Virus record (IMG/VR): IMGVR_UViG_3300025151_000305
Location: 1-23,708 of that record
Direction: 5' to 3' (one strand)
Length of the DNA stretch: 23,708 nt
Source: a virus
The position numbers and the translations under genes are program-made. This document shows, in pieces, positions 13,897 through 20,942 of this stretch. Under the pieces are notes generated by a model. It made no database searches. It was given only the letters and a program-made list of their open reading frames with translations, and was not told the origin of the DNA. Each line of letters begins with the position of its first letter. The first letter of the stretch is position 1.

Positions 13897-14085
13897 ATGG
13901 TAAATCATAAACAAGGTAAGATAAAGATAAATCAAGACACTGAAGGTATCTTAGAGACTCTTAAAGAGAGGTTTCCTGATAAACTCCCTAAGAAAGTTAA
14001 AGACATAGAGGAGGTTAATAAGTTAATTGGTAATCAAGAGGTAATCTCTTATTTAGAAGCATATTTAAATACAAAGGATAATTAA
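13897..14085 (+). CDS. 62-aa hypothetical protein, first gene of the late block
   Basis: Small lysine-rich helical protein starting behind AAAGG (13886-13890), with the AT leader motif just upstream. It contains KLPKKVKDIEEVNKLIG and a predicted amphipathic C-terminal helix (SYLEAYLN); no Cys and no membrane segment. Its stop overlaps the next start (TAATG). Its position between the late control region and the gp7.3-like gene suggests a virion or assembly role, such as that of small T7 genes 6.5-7, but I recognise no family. Confidence 0.7.
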   Translation: MVNHKQGKIKINQDTEGILETLKERFPDKLPKKVKDIEEVNKLIGNQEVISYLEAYLNTKDN

Positions 14086-14297
14086 TGGGAGGACTATTTG
14101 GAGGTACTCCATCAGTACAACCTATAGCGGCTACACCTGAACAAGCACCTCAGGAGTCTGAAGCTAGTGCTGTATTAGAGGAGTTTACTGATGAGGAAGC
14201 AGAAAAGAAAAAAAGAGAGACTAAAACTAAGGGTACTTCAGCTCTACAAATACCCTTAGGTACAACAACAGGTGGTAGTACTGTAGGTGTGGTATGA
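14085..14297 (+). CDS. Small T7 gp7.3-like virion/assembly protein
   Basis: A 70-residue low-complexity protein: Gly-rich N terminus (MGGLFGG), Pro/Glu/Ala middle, a KKKRETKTKG basic patch, then a TSALQIPLG segment and a Gly/Thr-rich end. T7 gp7.3, encoded just before gene 8, has the same organisation: a basic patch followed by a short serine/glycine tail. The position immediately before the portal also matches. In T7 that protein takes part in tail assembly and is ejected with the DNA. The similarity is in composition and order rather than a strict motif, so the call is tentative. The start overlaps the previous stop by one base and the end overlaps the portal start by four (ATGA). Confidence 0.5.
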   Translation: MGGLFGGTPSVQPIAATPEQAPQESEASAVLEEFTDEEAEKKKRETKTKGTSALQIPLGTTTGGSTVGVV

Positions 14298-15817
14298 GTT
14301 TTGATATAAACAAAGAACTAGAGGACACTACAGCTAAAAGTAGATTCACTCAGTTAGATCAGAATAGATCTAGTGTATTAACTAGAGCTAGAGACTGCTC
14401 ATCTCTAACACTACCTTCTGTATTACCTGCTGACGGTCATACAGAAGAGACTACCTTAGAGACTCCTTATCAGGGTCTAGGAGCTAGGTTAGTGAATGGC
14501 TTAGCTAGTAAATTATTATTAGCTTTACTTCCTCCTAACACTAACTTCTTTAGATTAATGATTAAGGAAGAAGTTAGAGACACAGCAGAACGTACTGGAC
14601 GTACTCAGGAACTAGATAGAGCAGAGAACACATTGGTGTCTATCGAACAAGAAGCTTTAAAGCAGATGGAGAAGGAAGCCCTAAGAGTCCCTAGCTTTGA
14701 ACTATTTAAGTCTCTTATTATAACCGGTAATTCTTTAGGTTATAAGACACCTACTGGACTTAAATCCTATAAACTGGATCAGTATGTAGTACAAAGAGAC
14801 TTTGAAGGCAGTGTTACAGAGATTATAACTAAAGAGATGAAATCTAAATACTCCTTACCTGACGATTTACTTAATGCTATTGAGTTTGAATCTGAAGAAG
14901 AAACAGAAGTAGCTATATATACTAGAGCTGTGTTGAGAGAAGGTACTTGGTATGAGTGGCAAGAGGTAGGAGATACCCTTGTAAATAATTCATTAACTAA
15001 TTACAAAAAAGAAAAGAACCCTTATATACCCTTACGGTGGACTTCTATCAATGGTGAGAACTACGGTAGAGGTCTAGTAGAACAATACTTAGGGGACTTT
15101 AGAAATCTTGAGGCATTATATCAACTAACCGTAGAGACAGCCGCCGTACAAGCTAGGACTATCTTTGGTATTAGACCCGGATCTTTAACCGACATGGATG
15201 CTTTAAACAAAGCTACTAATGGTGAGGTAGTATCTGGTGATCTGGAAGAAGATCTAACTGTATTAAGAGTAGAGAAAGGAAGTGATCTAAATATCCCTTT
15301 AAATCTAATCGAGACTTTAACTAGACGATTAGAACAAGCCTTCTTATCAGCAACAAGTGCTGTTAGGGACTCTGAAAGGACTACACTAGGTGAGATTAGA
15401 TTCTTAGCTAGTGATCTTGAAGAGTCTCTAGGAGGTGTTTATTCAATATTAAGCCAAGAGTTCCAACTACCTTTAGCTAATGTTATGCTGAATAATATAG
15501 AGACTCAGGTAGATATGGAAGGGCTTGACCTAATTATTGTAACTGGTGTAGAAGCACTAGGACGTAATAACGATATTGAAAAACTTAGACAACTTAATGG
15601 TCTCCTTCAAGAGTTAGGAAGCCCTGAGCGAGTCTTAGAAAAAATGAATATTGATAACTATATCAACGATATAGCTAAGAACTTAGGGTTACCTGAAGGT
15701 AGGTACATAAAAGGTCAGGAGCAGTTACAAGCTGAACAACAACAAGCGGCTTCACAGCAACTAGAACAACAAGCGGCTACTAATATGGTAGATAACGCAA
15801 CACAACAACAAGGATAA
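14294..15817 (+). CDS. Portal (head-tail connector), T7 gp8-like
   Basis: Dodecameric portal through which DNA is packaged and ejected; 507 residues (T7 gp8 536). Landmarks of T7-type portals are visible: an N-terminal RDCSSLTLPSVLP segment (33-45), QGLGARLVNGLASKLLLALLPP (60-81, shared hydrophobic helix), a helical stretch leading to FELFKSLIITGNS (135-147), RWTSINGENYGRG (250-262) and a long C-terminal helical domain. The end is Gln/Ala-rich, with two near copies of EQQ(Q)AA. Residues 117-132 are nearly identical to part of the 95-aa protein encoded at 4821. There is no strong ribosome site; an ATGA overlap suggests coupling to the gp7.3-like gene. Confidence 0.93.
   Translation: MSFDINKELEDTTAKSRFTQLDQNRSSVLTRARDCSSLTLPSVLPADGHTEETTLETPYQGLGARLVNGLASKLLLALLPPNTNFFRLMIKEEVRDTAERTGRTQELDRAENTLVSIEQEALKQMEKEALRVPSFELFKSLIITGNSLGYKTPTGLKSYKLDQYVVQRDFEGSVTEIITKEMKSKYSLPDDLLNAIEFESEEETEVAIYTRAVLREGTWYEWQEVGDTLVNNSLTNYKKEKNPYIPLRWTSINGENYGRGLVEQYLGDFRNLEALYQLTVETAAVQARTIFGIRPGSLTDMDALNKATNGEVVSGDLEEDLTVLRVEKGSDLNIPLNLIETLTRRLEQAFLSATSAVRDSERTTLGEIRFLASDLEESLGGVYSILSQEFQLPLANVMLNNIETQVDMEGLDLIIVTGVEALGRNNDIEKLRQLNGLLQELGSPERVLEKMNIDNYINDIAKNLGLPEGRYIKGQEQLQAEQQQAASQQLEQQAATNMVDNATQQQG
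14642..14695 (+). repeat. 54-base near-repeat shared with the 95-aa gene, copy 2
   Basis: Counterpart of 4920-4973, within the portal gene (residues 117-134). In the portal the segment belongs to a helix just before the conserved FELFKSLIITGN stretch, so this copy is the likelier ancestral one. Confidence 0.75.
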
Positions 15818-15820
15818 TTA

Positions 15821-15967
15821 ATGGCTAAAGAACAGACTAAAGAAGAACTCCCTAAGGTTAATGGAATGATCTCAAATGGAACAGCAGATCTTAAAGGCGA
15901 AGCTAAAGCTAAAGCTAGGGTAAAGAAGAATAAGAAGAAAGTAGTAGACGGTAAGAAAACTAAGTAA
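15821..15967 (+). CDS. 48-aa lysine-rich microprotein
   Basis: ATG 15821 lies three bases after the portal stop with AAGGA about six bases upstream. The product is strongly basic, especially at the C terminus (AKAKARVKKNKKKVVDGKKT), with no hydrophobic segment. It resembles a nucleic-acid-binding tail. With the next gene it fills the 349-base gap between portal and scaffold. It could be a packaged or ejected DNA-binding protein. No family recognised. Confidence 0.6.
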   Translation: MAKEQTKEELPKVNGMISNGTADLKGEAKAKARVKKNKKKVVDGKKTK

Positions 15968-15987
15968 TTAAACTAAAGGAGAGTATA

Positions 15988-16167
15988 ATGGCAGGTAAAT
16001 CACTACACACAATTAAACTAGAGCAGAGAGCTAAGAAGTCTAAAAAAGATAACATCATCACAGATATGGACTATGTTCTTAGAGATAAAAAAGATGATAA
16101 AGACTCTAAGAACTTTATTGATATGACACCTAAAGCAACTACACCTAAGGCTAAGAAGGCATCCTAA
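15988..16167 (+). CDS. 59-aa charged microprotein
   Basis: Starts behind a strong AAAGGAGAG (15975-15983) and ends in TAATG overlapping the scaffold start. The product is rich in Lys and Asp with a basic N-terminal third (KLEQRAKKSKKD), an acidic/basic middle (RDKKDDKDSK) and a Lys/Pro/Thr-rich end. Probably partly disordered. The strong ribosome site and exact fit between neighbours make it a confident gene. Function unknown; a minor virion or assembly component is likely from its position. Confidence 0.75.
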   Translation: MAGKSLHTIKLEQRAKKSKKDNIITDMDYVLRDKKDDKDSKNFIDMTPKATTPKAKKAS

Positions 16168-17012
16168 TGGCTGATAATCCTTCCTTAACACCTGAACAAC
16201 AACAGGTACAAGAACAAGCCTTAGCAAGACATCAAGAGTCTCAGGAGACAGCTAGGGAACAGGCTACTGGTGTTGCTGAAGGAGTACCTGAGGGATATAA
16301 TCAAGACGGTACTCCTAAAGAGGAATTAATCTTAGGTAAGTTTAAGACACAAGAGGATCTGATTAAGGCTTATCAAGAAGCTGAAAGGAAGATCACTACA
16401 AATGAAGAAACACCTAAGGAAACTAATAATGACATTACTATTGATAACTCATCTAATGAGGAAGTTAAAGAAGAAAAGGTAGAACCTAAAGGACTATCTC
16501 AGGAAGACTTTAACGGATACTATCAAGAGTTTATAGATAATGGAACACTTAGTGAAGAGACTTATAAGAATTTAGAGAAACAAGGACTTCCTAAAGATGT
16601 TGTAGATGCTTATATATCAGGACAACAAGCTATTACTGATAATGCTAGGCAACAAGTACAACAAGTAGTAGGAGGTCAAGAAGCCTATACAGAACTTATT
16701 GAATGGGCTAAGGAGTCTCTAACAGACATTCAGAAGGAAGACTTTAACTCTAAGGTTACATCAGGTAATATAGAAGCGGCTAAAGAAGCCACTAACTACC
16801 TTGTGTACCTTAGACAACAAGCAGTAGGTAACACAAACCCTACAAGGATTCAAGGAGAGTCCTATAGTGGTAATCCTAATGCTCTTAAAGCATTCTCTGA
16901 TAGAAATGAGTATGGTAAAGCAGTAGCTAATAGACTGTATGGTAAAGATGCTAAGTATACCAATATGGTAGATAAGCGTTACTTAGAGAGTAAGAAACAA
17001 GGGACTATTTAA
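16167..17012 (+). CDS. Capsid scaffolding (assembly) protein, T7 gp9-like
   Basis: A 281-residue acidic, Gln/Glu-rich, helical protein directly before the capsid gene (T7 gp9 307 residues). It starts with a Gln-rich stretch (PEQQQVQEQALARHQESQE), continues with GKFKTQEDLIKAYQEAERK (52-70), a motif often seen in podovirus scaffolds, and ends with a small basic domain (RNEYGKAVANRLYGKDAKY) expected to contact the capsid. It guides prohead assembly and is removed before DNA fills the head. The identification combines position, composition and the GKFKTxEDL segment. Confidence 0.9.
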   Translation: MADNPSLTPEQQQVQEQALARHQESQETAREQATGVAEGVPEGYNQDGTPKEELILGKFKTQEDLIKAYQEAERKITTNEETPKETNNDITIDNSSNEEVKEEKVEPKGLSQEDFNGYYQEFIDNGTLSEETYKNLEKQGLPKDVVDAYISGQQAITDNARQQVQQVVGGQEAYTELIEWAKESLTDIQKEDFNSKVTSGNIEAAKEATNYLVYLRQQAVGNTNPTRIQGESYSGNPNALKAFSDRNEYGKAVANRLYGKDAKYTNMVDKRYLESKKQGTI

Positions 17013-17019
17013 TAGTACT

Positions 17020-17071
17020 ATAGGCTAGAGTAATACAAGGGATTTCCTCCTTTACCCTTGTACTAGCCTAT
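17020..17071 (+). other. Long hairpin between scaffold and capsid genes
   Basis: ATAGGCTAG (17020-17028) and TACAAGGG (17034-17041) pair with CCCTTGTA (17055-17062) and CTAGCCTAT (17063-17071), about 17 bp with a five-base bulge (17029-17033) and a 13-base loop. No U-run follows, so it is more likely an RNase III-type processing or stability element than an intrinsic terminator. Confidence 0.65.
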
Positions 17072-17161
17072 TATTGATAAATGAGGAGAAGTTTTGATTT
17101 ATGAGTAATTTAGCCCTAAAGCTACTTAGATGCGTTCGGAAGCTTATGGATAACTTTAAGA

Positions 17162-17189
17162 AATTAATAATAAACAATTAATAATAAAC
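17162..17189 (+). repeat. Perfect 14-base tandem repeat before the capsid gene
   Basis: AATTAATAATAAAC occurs twice with no gap (17162-17175, 17176-17189). The first 13 bases recur at 13876-13888, before the first late gene. All copies sit just upstream of a ribosome site. Confidence 0.7.
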
Positions 17190-17205
17190 AAAACAAGGAT
17201 ATATA

Positions 17206-18213
17206 ATGGCAATTAGCCCAGTAAATATTGGTAATAACTCAGGTACACGAGGTGTACCTACAGATATGGATAATGCCCTAGAGATCTACTCAGGGTTAGT
17301 ATTAACAGCCTTTGATCGTAAGAACATGGGACTAGGTATGGTTAAGGTTAAGACTATTGAATCAGGTTCTTCTTATCCTTTTCCTGTTATTGCAAGATCG
17401 TTAGATAACTCTGATGTTGTCCGTACACACACACCCGGAACTGAGATTTCTACGAACGAGATTCCTGTAAAAGAACGTATCATTAATATTGATACCTTAG
17501 AGTATTATTCTTTAGCTATCAATAAGTTTGAAGAAAAGATCCTCCACTTTGAGACCCGAAGTGAGTTAGGAAAACAAGCAGGTGAGGCATTAGCAGAGAC
17601 TATCGATAAAGATGTATTCTCTCAAGTTCTATTAGCTTCTCAAACATCAGGTATTATCGGTGGAGCTGTTATGCAACCTGATGGTTCTGAGGTAAATAAT
17701 GATGTTATTGACTCAGGATCGGATGCAGAAGCTAAAGGTGATGCTATTTTAGAAGCACTATATGAAGCATCTACATTGATGACTGAGAAGAATGTCTCAG
17801 GAACTAAGTACTTTGTTACTACTCCTCGTAACTATAACTACCTCGTACAGTCTCAAAAGGCTGTTAATGGTGATTATACATCAGGTAATGGAGGGATTGA
17901 CTCAGGAACAGTCCTTAAGGTAGCAGGTATCGACATCATGTGGTCTAACCACTTACCTGTTACGGATACTATTGCTAACGATACAGCAAACGGTGTAGAG
18001 ACTGGTGTAGATGTTGGAGGAACTGATAAGAAGTTTCAAGGACTTCTATTTACAGAAGATTGTATAGGTGTTCTTAAGCTTATGGATATTACTTCAGAGT
18101 CTAACTACTTACCAAAACAGTTGGATACTTTATTAACCTCTTACTATTCTTATGGTATGGGTGTATTGAATCCGGGTGCATCTTGTGTTATTACAGGTGG
18201 TACACAAGCATAA
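17206..18213 (+). CDS. Major capsid protein, T7 gp10-like
   Basis: HK97-fold shell protein of 335 residues (T7 gp10A 345). The N-terminal part, with LEIYSGLVLTAFDRKN (26-41), then the SYPFPVIAR segment and the HTPGTEI loop, is typical of T7-type capsids, followed by the DTLEYYSLAINKFEEK spine-helix region and a C-terminal domain ending with LGMV-like TSYYSYGMGVLNP. The start ATG 17206 follows AAGGA with a six-base spacer. It directly follows the scaffold gene and is bracketed by hairpins on both sides, as expected for the most highly expressed late gene. No clear slippery sequence for a gp10B-type frameshift was seen near the end. Confidence 0.94.
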   Translation: MAISPVNIGNNSGTRGVPTDMDNALEIYSGLVLTAFDRKNMGLGMVKVKTIESGSSYPFPVIARSLDNSDVVRTHTPGTEISTNEIPVKERIINIDTLEYYSLAINKFEEKILHFETRSELGKQAGEALAETIDKDVFSQVLLASQTSGIIGGAVMQPDGSEVNNDVIDSGSDAEAKGDAILEALYEASTLMTEKNVSGTKYFVTTPRNYNYLVQSQKAVNGDYTSGNGGIDSGTVLKVAGIDIMWSNHLPVTDTIANDTANGVETGVDVGGTDKKFQGLLFTEDCIGVLKLMDITSESNYLPKQLDTLLTSYYSYGMGVLNPGASCVITGGTQA

Positions 18214-18215
18214 AG

Positions 18216-18238
18216 TATTCTAGGAGACGTCCTAGAGT
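18216..18238 (+). terminator. Hairpin after the capsid gene (possible T-phi-like terminator)
   Basis: TATTCTAGGA pairs with TCCTAGAGTA around GACG, about 10 bp with one G-U pair. It lies within a few bases of the capsid stop and is followed by ATCTTTAT, only a weak U-run. T7 has its main terminator at the same place, after gene 10. Partial termination or RNA processing are both possible. Confidence 0.5.
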
Positions 18239-18280
18239 ATCTTTATAGAGTCTTATAGATCTATAGGGTTCTATAAAGAT
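18239..18280 (+). other. Second hairpin after the capsid gene
   Basis: ATCTTTATAG (18239-18248) and CTATAAAGAT (18271-18280) are perfect 10-base inverted arms. Inside them CTTATA/TATAGG (18252-18257, 18262-18267) form a further 6-bp stem on a GATC loop, separated by a 3x3 internal loop. It sits back to back with the previous hairpin and just before the tail gene ribosome site. This is like RNase III processing stems in T7 mRNA, but the role is inferred. Confidence 0.6.
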
Positions 18281-18301
18281 ATAAAACAATAAAGGAAACA
18301 A

Positions 18302-18877
18302 ATGATACTTACAGATGGTGTTAATCAATGTTTAAGGGCTATAGGAGAAATAAAGATTCCTGATGGAGTAGATTTAGACTCTTTAGATCCACTGCATGAA
18401 GCAGTACAAATTAGAGATATAATTAATGAATTTAGTAAAGAAGCCCAGACAACTGGATGGTGGTTCAATAAAGAGGATTGGACGTTCATACCTGATGTGA
18501 CTACTGGTAAGATCTCTATACCGGTTAATGTTTTATCTATTAGAGGGACTACTAGGAATGTTATATTACAAGGTAACAATTTATATGATGTAGATGAACA
18601 AACACTTATCTTTGAAGATGATGTAGTATGTGAAACAGTCTTTGAAAGAGATTTTGAACAAGCCCCTGAGAGCTTTGCTAAGTGGGTAGTCTTAAAGTCA
18701 GCTCAGGAAGCTCAATTTACCTTTAAGGGAGATACCTTTACGGATAAGAAACTAGAGCAGAGGATAAGAGAAGCTTATATAGTACTTGAAAGAGAACAAC
18801 ATAGAAATAAATCCTATAACTTAATCACTTCAAGTAGATTAGTAGATAGAGGGTCTAACCCTACTCCGGTGGCTTAA
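18302..18877 (+). CDS. Tail tubular protein A, T7 gp11-like
   Basis: A 191-residue gatekeeper/adaptor protein (T7 gp11 196) forming the ring below the portal. The N-terminal LTDGVNQCLRAIGE (3-16), then EFSKEAQTTGWWFNKE (43-58), and the helical C-terminal part (VLKSAQEAQFTFKGD, LEQRIREAY) are the family pattern. The ribosome site AAAGGA (18291-18296) lies right after the post-capsid hairpin. It is followed one base later by the tail tubular B gene, the T7 order. Confidence 0.93.
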   Translation: MILTDGVNQCLRAIGEIKIPDGVDLDSLDPLHEAVQIRDIINEFSKEAQTTGWWFNKEDWTFIPDVTTGKISIPVNVLSIRGTTRNVILQGNNLYDVDEQTLIFEDDVVCETVFERDFEQAPESFAKWVVLKSAQEAQFTFKGDTFTDKKLEQRIREAYIVLEREQHRNKSYNLITSSRLVDRGSNPTPVA

Positions 18878-18878
18878 G

Positions 18879-20942
18879 ATGCCTTTGGTTAATAAATTAT
18901 TTCCTGCTTTCTATAATGGTATCTCAGAACAAGCAGATGAGTTGGTGTTAGATACACAATGTAGAGATATGGTTAATTGTATCCCTAGTATTATTACTGG
19001 GGTTAATAGACGTAATGGTACTACTTTTGTAGAAGACTTTAACGAAGTTTCTATAGCTTCTAATGTATTCCATACCTATGATAGAGGAGAAGGAAACGAA
19101 CAATATGTTTTTGTTAAATCCTCATCTCCTACTAACCCTTTAAGGATATTTGATAAAGACGGAATAGAGAAAACAGTTAATTATATTAACGTAACAGAAG
19201 CTAATAACTACTTAGGAACTGTAGGAAACCTTAAGGCTCTTACGTTACAAGATAGAACCTTTATAGTGTCCTCAGATAAAACCGTAGGACAGACAACAGT
19301 AACAGCTGATGATAATGATTATCAAAAAGTAGCTTACTATTGGCTAAAGAGATCTTCTAATGATTCTAACAACCCTTACAACTATGCGGTATATTTAGAT
19401 GGTAGTACCACATATCAAGCATCAGGAGATGATTCTCAAACAGTTGCTACTACATTAGCAGGGCTTATTAATGGAGACGCTGACTATACAGCTACTTCTT
19501 TAGGTTCTGTAATAGAGATAAGAAAAACAGATAATAGTGATTTTACTTTTAGTTTCTGGGATTCTTGGGGAACACAAGCATCTATAGGATTTAAAGGAAT
19601 CGCTAGAAAACTTACAGATCTTCCTGCTGAGATGCCTTTTGATGATGTATATATTAAGATAACAGGTGATGATAGTAATGAGTTCAATAACTATTATGTT
19701 AAGTGGACTGGAGATAATTGGACTGAATGGAAAGACCCTACAAGCACTAGAGGTACTCTAAATAATATGCCTTTAAGAGTAGATAGGTTGGCTAATGGAG
19801 AGTTTGAAGTAGATACTTTACAATGGGAAACTCCTAATGTAGGAGACACAGATACTAATCCTGATCCTAGTTTCTATAATAGTACTATAACAGATATATT
19901 CTTTTATAAGAATAGATTAGGGTTTGCTTCAGGAGATAATGTAGTCCTCAGTGAGACAGGAGGTTATTATAACTTCTATATAGCTACAGTACTTAATGTA
20001 CTAGATGATGATCCTATAGACGTAGCTATAGCTTCTACAACAGCCAGTAAGATATACCATGTAAAGCCTTTTCAAAGAGGTCTTTATATATTTACAGCTG
20101 ATAGTCAGTTTGAATTAATATCTGAGGGAGCTTTAAGCCCTGCTTCAGTATCTATAGTTAATGTTAGTAGTTATTCTATGGATGTAAACGTAGAGCCTAT
20201 AGTATCTGGAACAAGTCTTTATTTTATCAGTAAGACAAGTGATAGTAGATCTCAATTAAGAGAGTATCTAAAAGATGAAGATAGTTTAGTATCTAAAGGA
20301 TTTGATACGACTTTAAATGTTCCTAACCTACTTCCTAGTATAGATAAGTTATTATTATCTAGCACATTAGGCTATGTTATAGCTTATAGTGAGACAGTTA
20401 AAGATACTCTTTATATATTTAAAGTAGAATCTACTGGTACTGAAAGAGTACAATCAGCTTGGATTAAGTTTAACTTTAGCTTTGATATAGAGAATATTTA
20501 TATATTTGATAATAGTTTATACCTATATACTGAGGAAGGATCTACTACTAATATATTAAAACTAGATATACTTCCATTAGATAGTACTAAGTCTGATATT
20601 ATAGACTCTGTAGGGTCTACAGTATCTTTTGAAAGTTACGTTAAACTACCTAGATTTATGCCTAAGTTATTAGAGATTAAGAGTCCTGTAGATAATGTTC
20701 AACTTAAGAACTTAAAGATTAAAGGCATAGGAAGCTTTATAGTAGATGTTAAGAGAATAGGTTATAATGTAACTTCTACAAAGACTTATGATAGTGGAAG
20801 CTTAAGGGATATGGGAGCTACTATACTAGCACGTAGTGATGACGTAGAAATAACAGTTAAGAACAATGGTAATAATAACTTTAGAATAGAATCATTATCT
20901 TTAAGTGGTTCTTATAGACAATCAAGTAGAGAGGTAAGATAA
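18879..20942 (+). CDS. Tail tubular protein B (nozzle), T7 gp12-like
   Basis: Large beta-rich tail protein of 687 residues (T7 gp12 794). The N-terminal SEQADELVLDTQCRDMVN (15-32) followed by GVNRRNGTTFV is the usual start of this family; KNRLGFASGDNVVLSETGGYYNFY (in the middle, about 345-370) and PIDVAIAS are further typical stretches. It forms the tail nozzle to which fibres attach. The ribosome site is weak, suggesting coupling with the preceding gene, whose stop is one base away. It overlaps the next gene by one base (TAATG). Confidence 0.92.
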   Translation: MPLVNKLFPAFYNGISEQADELVLDTQCRDMVNCIPSIITGVNRRNGTTFVEDFNEVSIASNVFHTYDRGEGNEQYVFVKSSSPTNPLRIFDKDGIEKTVNYINVTEANNYLGTVGNLKALTLQDRTFIVSSDKTVGQTTVTADDNDYQKVAYYWLKRSSNDSNNPYNYAVYLDGSTTYQASGDDSQTVATTLAGLINGDADYTATSLGSVIEIRKTDNSDFTFSFWDSWGTQASIGFKGIARKLTDLPAEMPFDDVYIKITGDDSNEFNNYYVKWTGDNWTEWKDPTSTRGTLNNMPLRVDRLANGEFEVDTLQWETPNVGDTDTNPDPSFYNSTITDIFFYKNRLGFASGDNVVLSETGGYYNFYIATVLNVLDDDPIDVAIASTTASKIYHVKPFQRGLYIFTADSQFELISEGALSPASVSIVNVSSYSMDVNVEPIVSGTSLYFISKTSDSRSQLREYLKDEDSLVSKGFDTTLNVPNLLPSIDKLLLSSTLGYVIAYSETVKDTLYIFKVESTGTERVQSAWIKFNFSFDIENIYIFDNSLYLYTEEGSTTNILKLDILPLDSTKSDIIDSVGSTVSFESYVKLPRFMPKLLEIKSPVDNVQLKNLKIKGIGSFIVDVKRIGYNVTSTKTYDSGSLRDMGATILARSDDVEITVKNNGNNNFRIESLSLSGSYRQSSREVR

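Larger units (their letters stand above)
17013..17205 (+). promoter_or_regulatory. Structured leader of the capsid gene
   Basis: A 193-base gap holding a large hairpin (17020-17071), a CTATAGG promoter-core-like stretch within its 5' arm (TACTATAGGCTAGAG, 17016-17030), the string TAACTTTAAGAA (about 17152-17163), which also occurs in the T7 gene 10 leader, a perfect tandem repeat (17162-17189), and the ribosome site AAGGA (17195-17199). A 26-codon frame at 17101-17181 has a poorly spaced ribosome site and is not called. The layout suggests high expression of the capsid, with RNA processing or pausing upstream. Confidence 0.5.

Noticed and set aside
15735-15780. CAACAAGCGGCT repeats at the portal C terminus
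   Set aside because: Low-complexity Gln/Ala codons in an otherwise normal portal tail; not evidence of a mobile or regulatory repeat.
17101-17181. 26-codon frame in the capsid leader
   Set aside because: GAGGAG is 12 bases from its ATG, the frame runs through the tandem repeat, and nothing else supports translation; the segment reads better as a leader.
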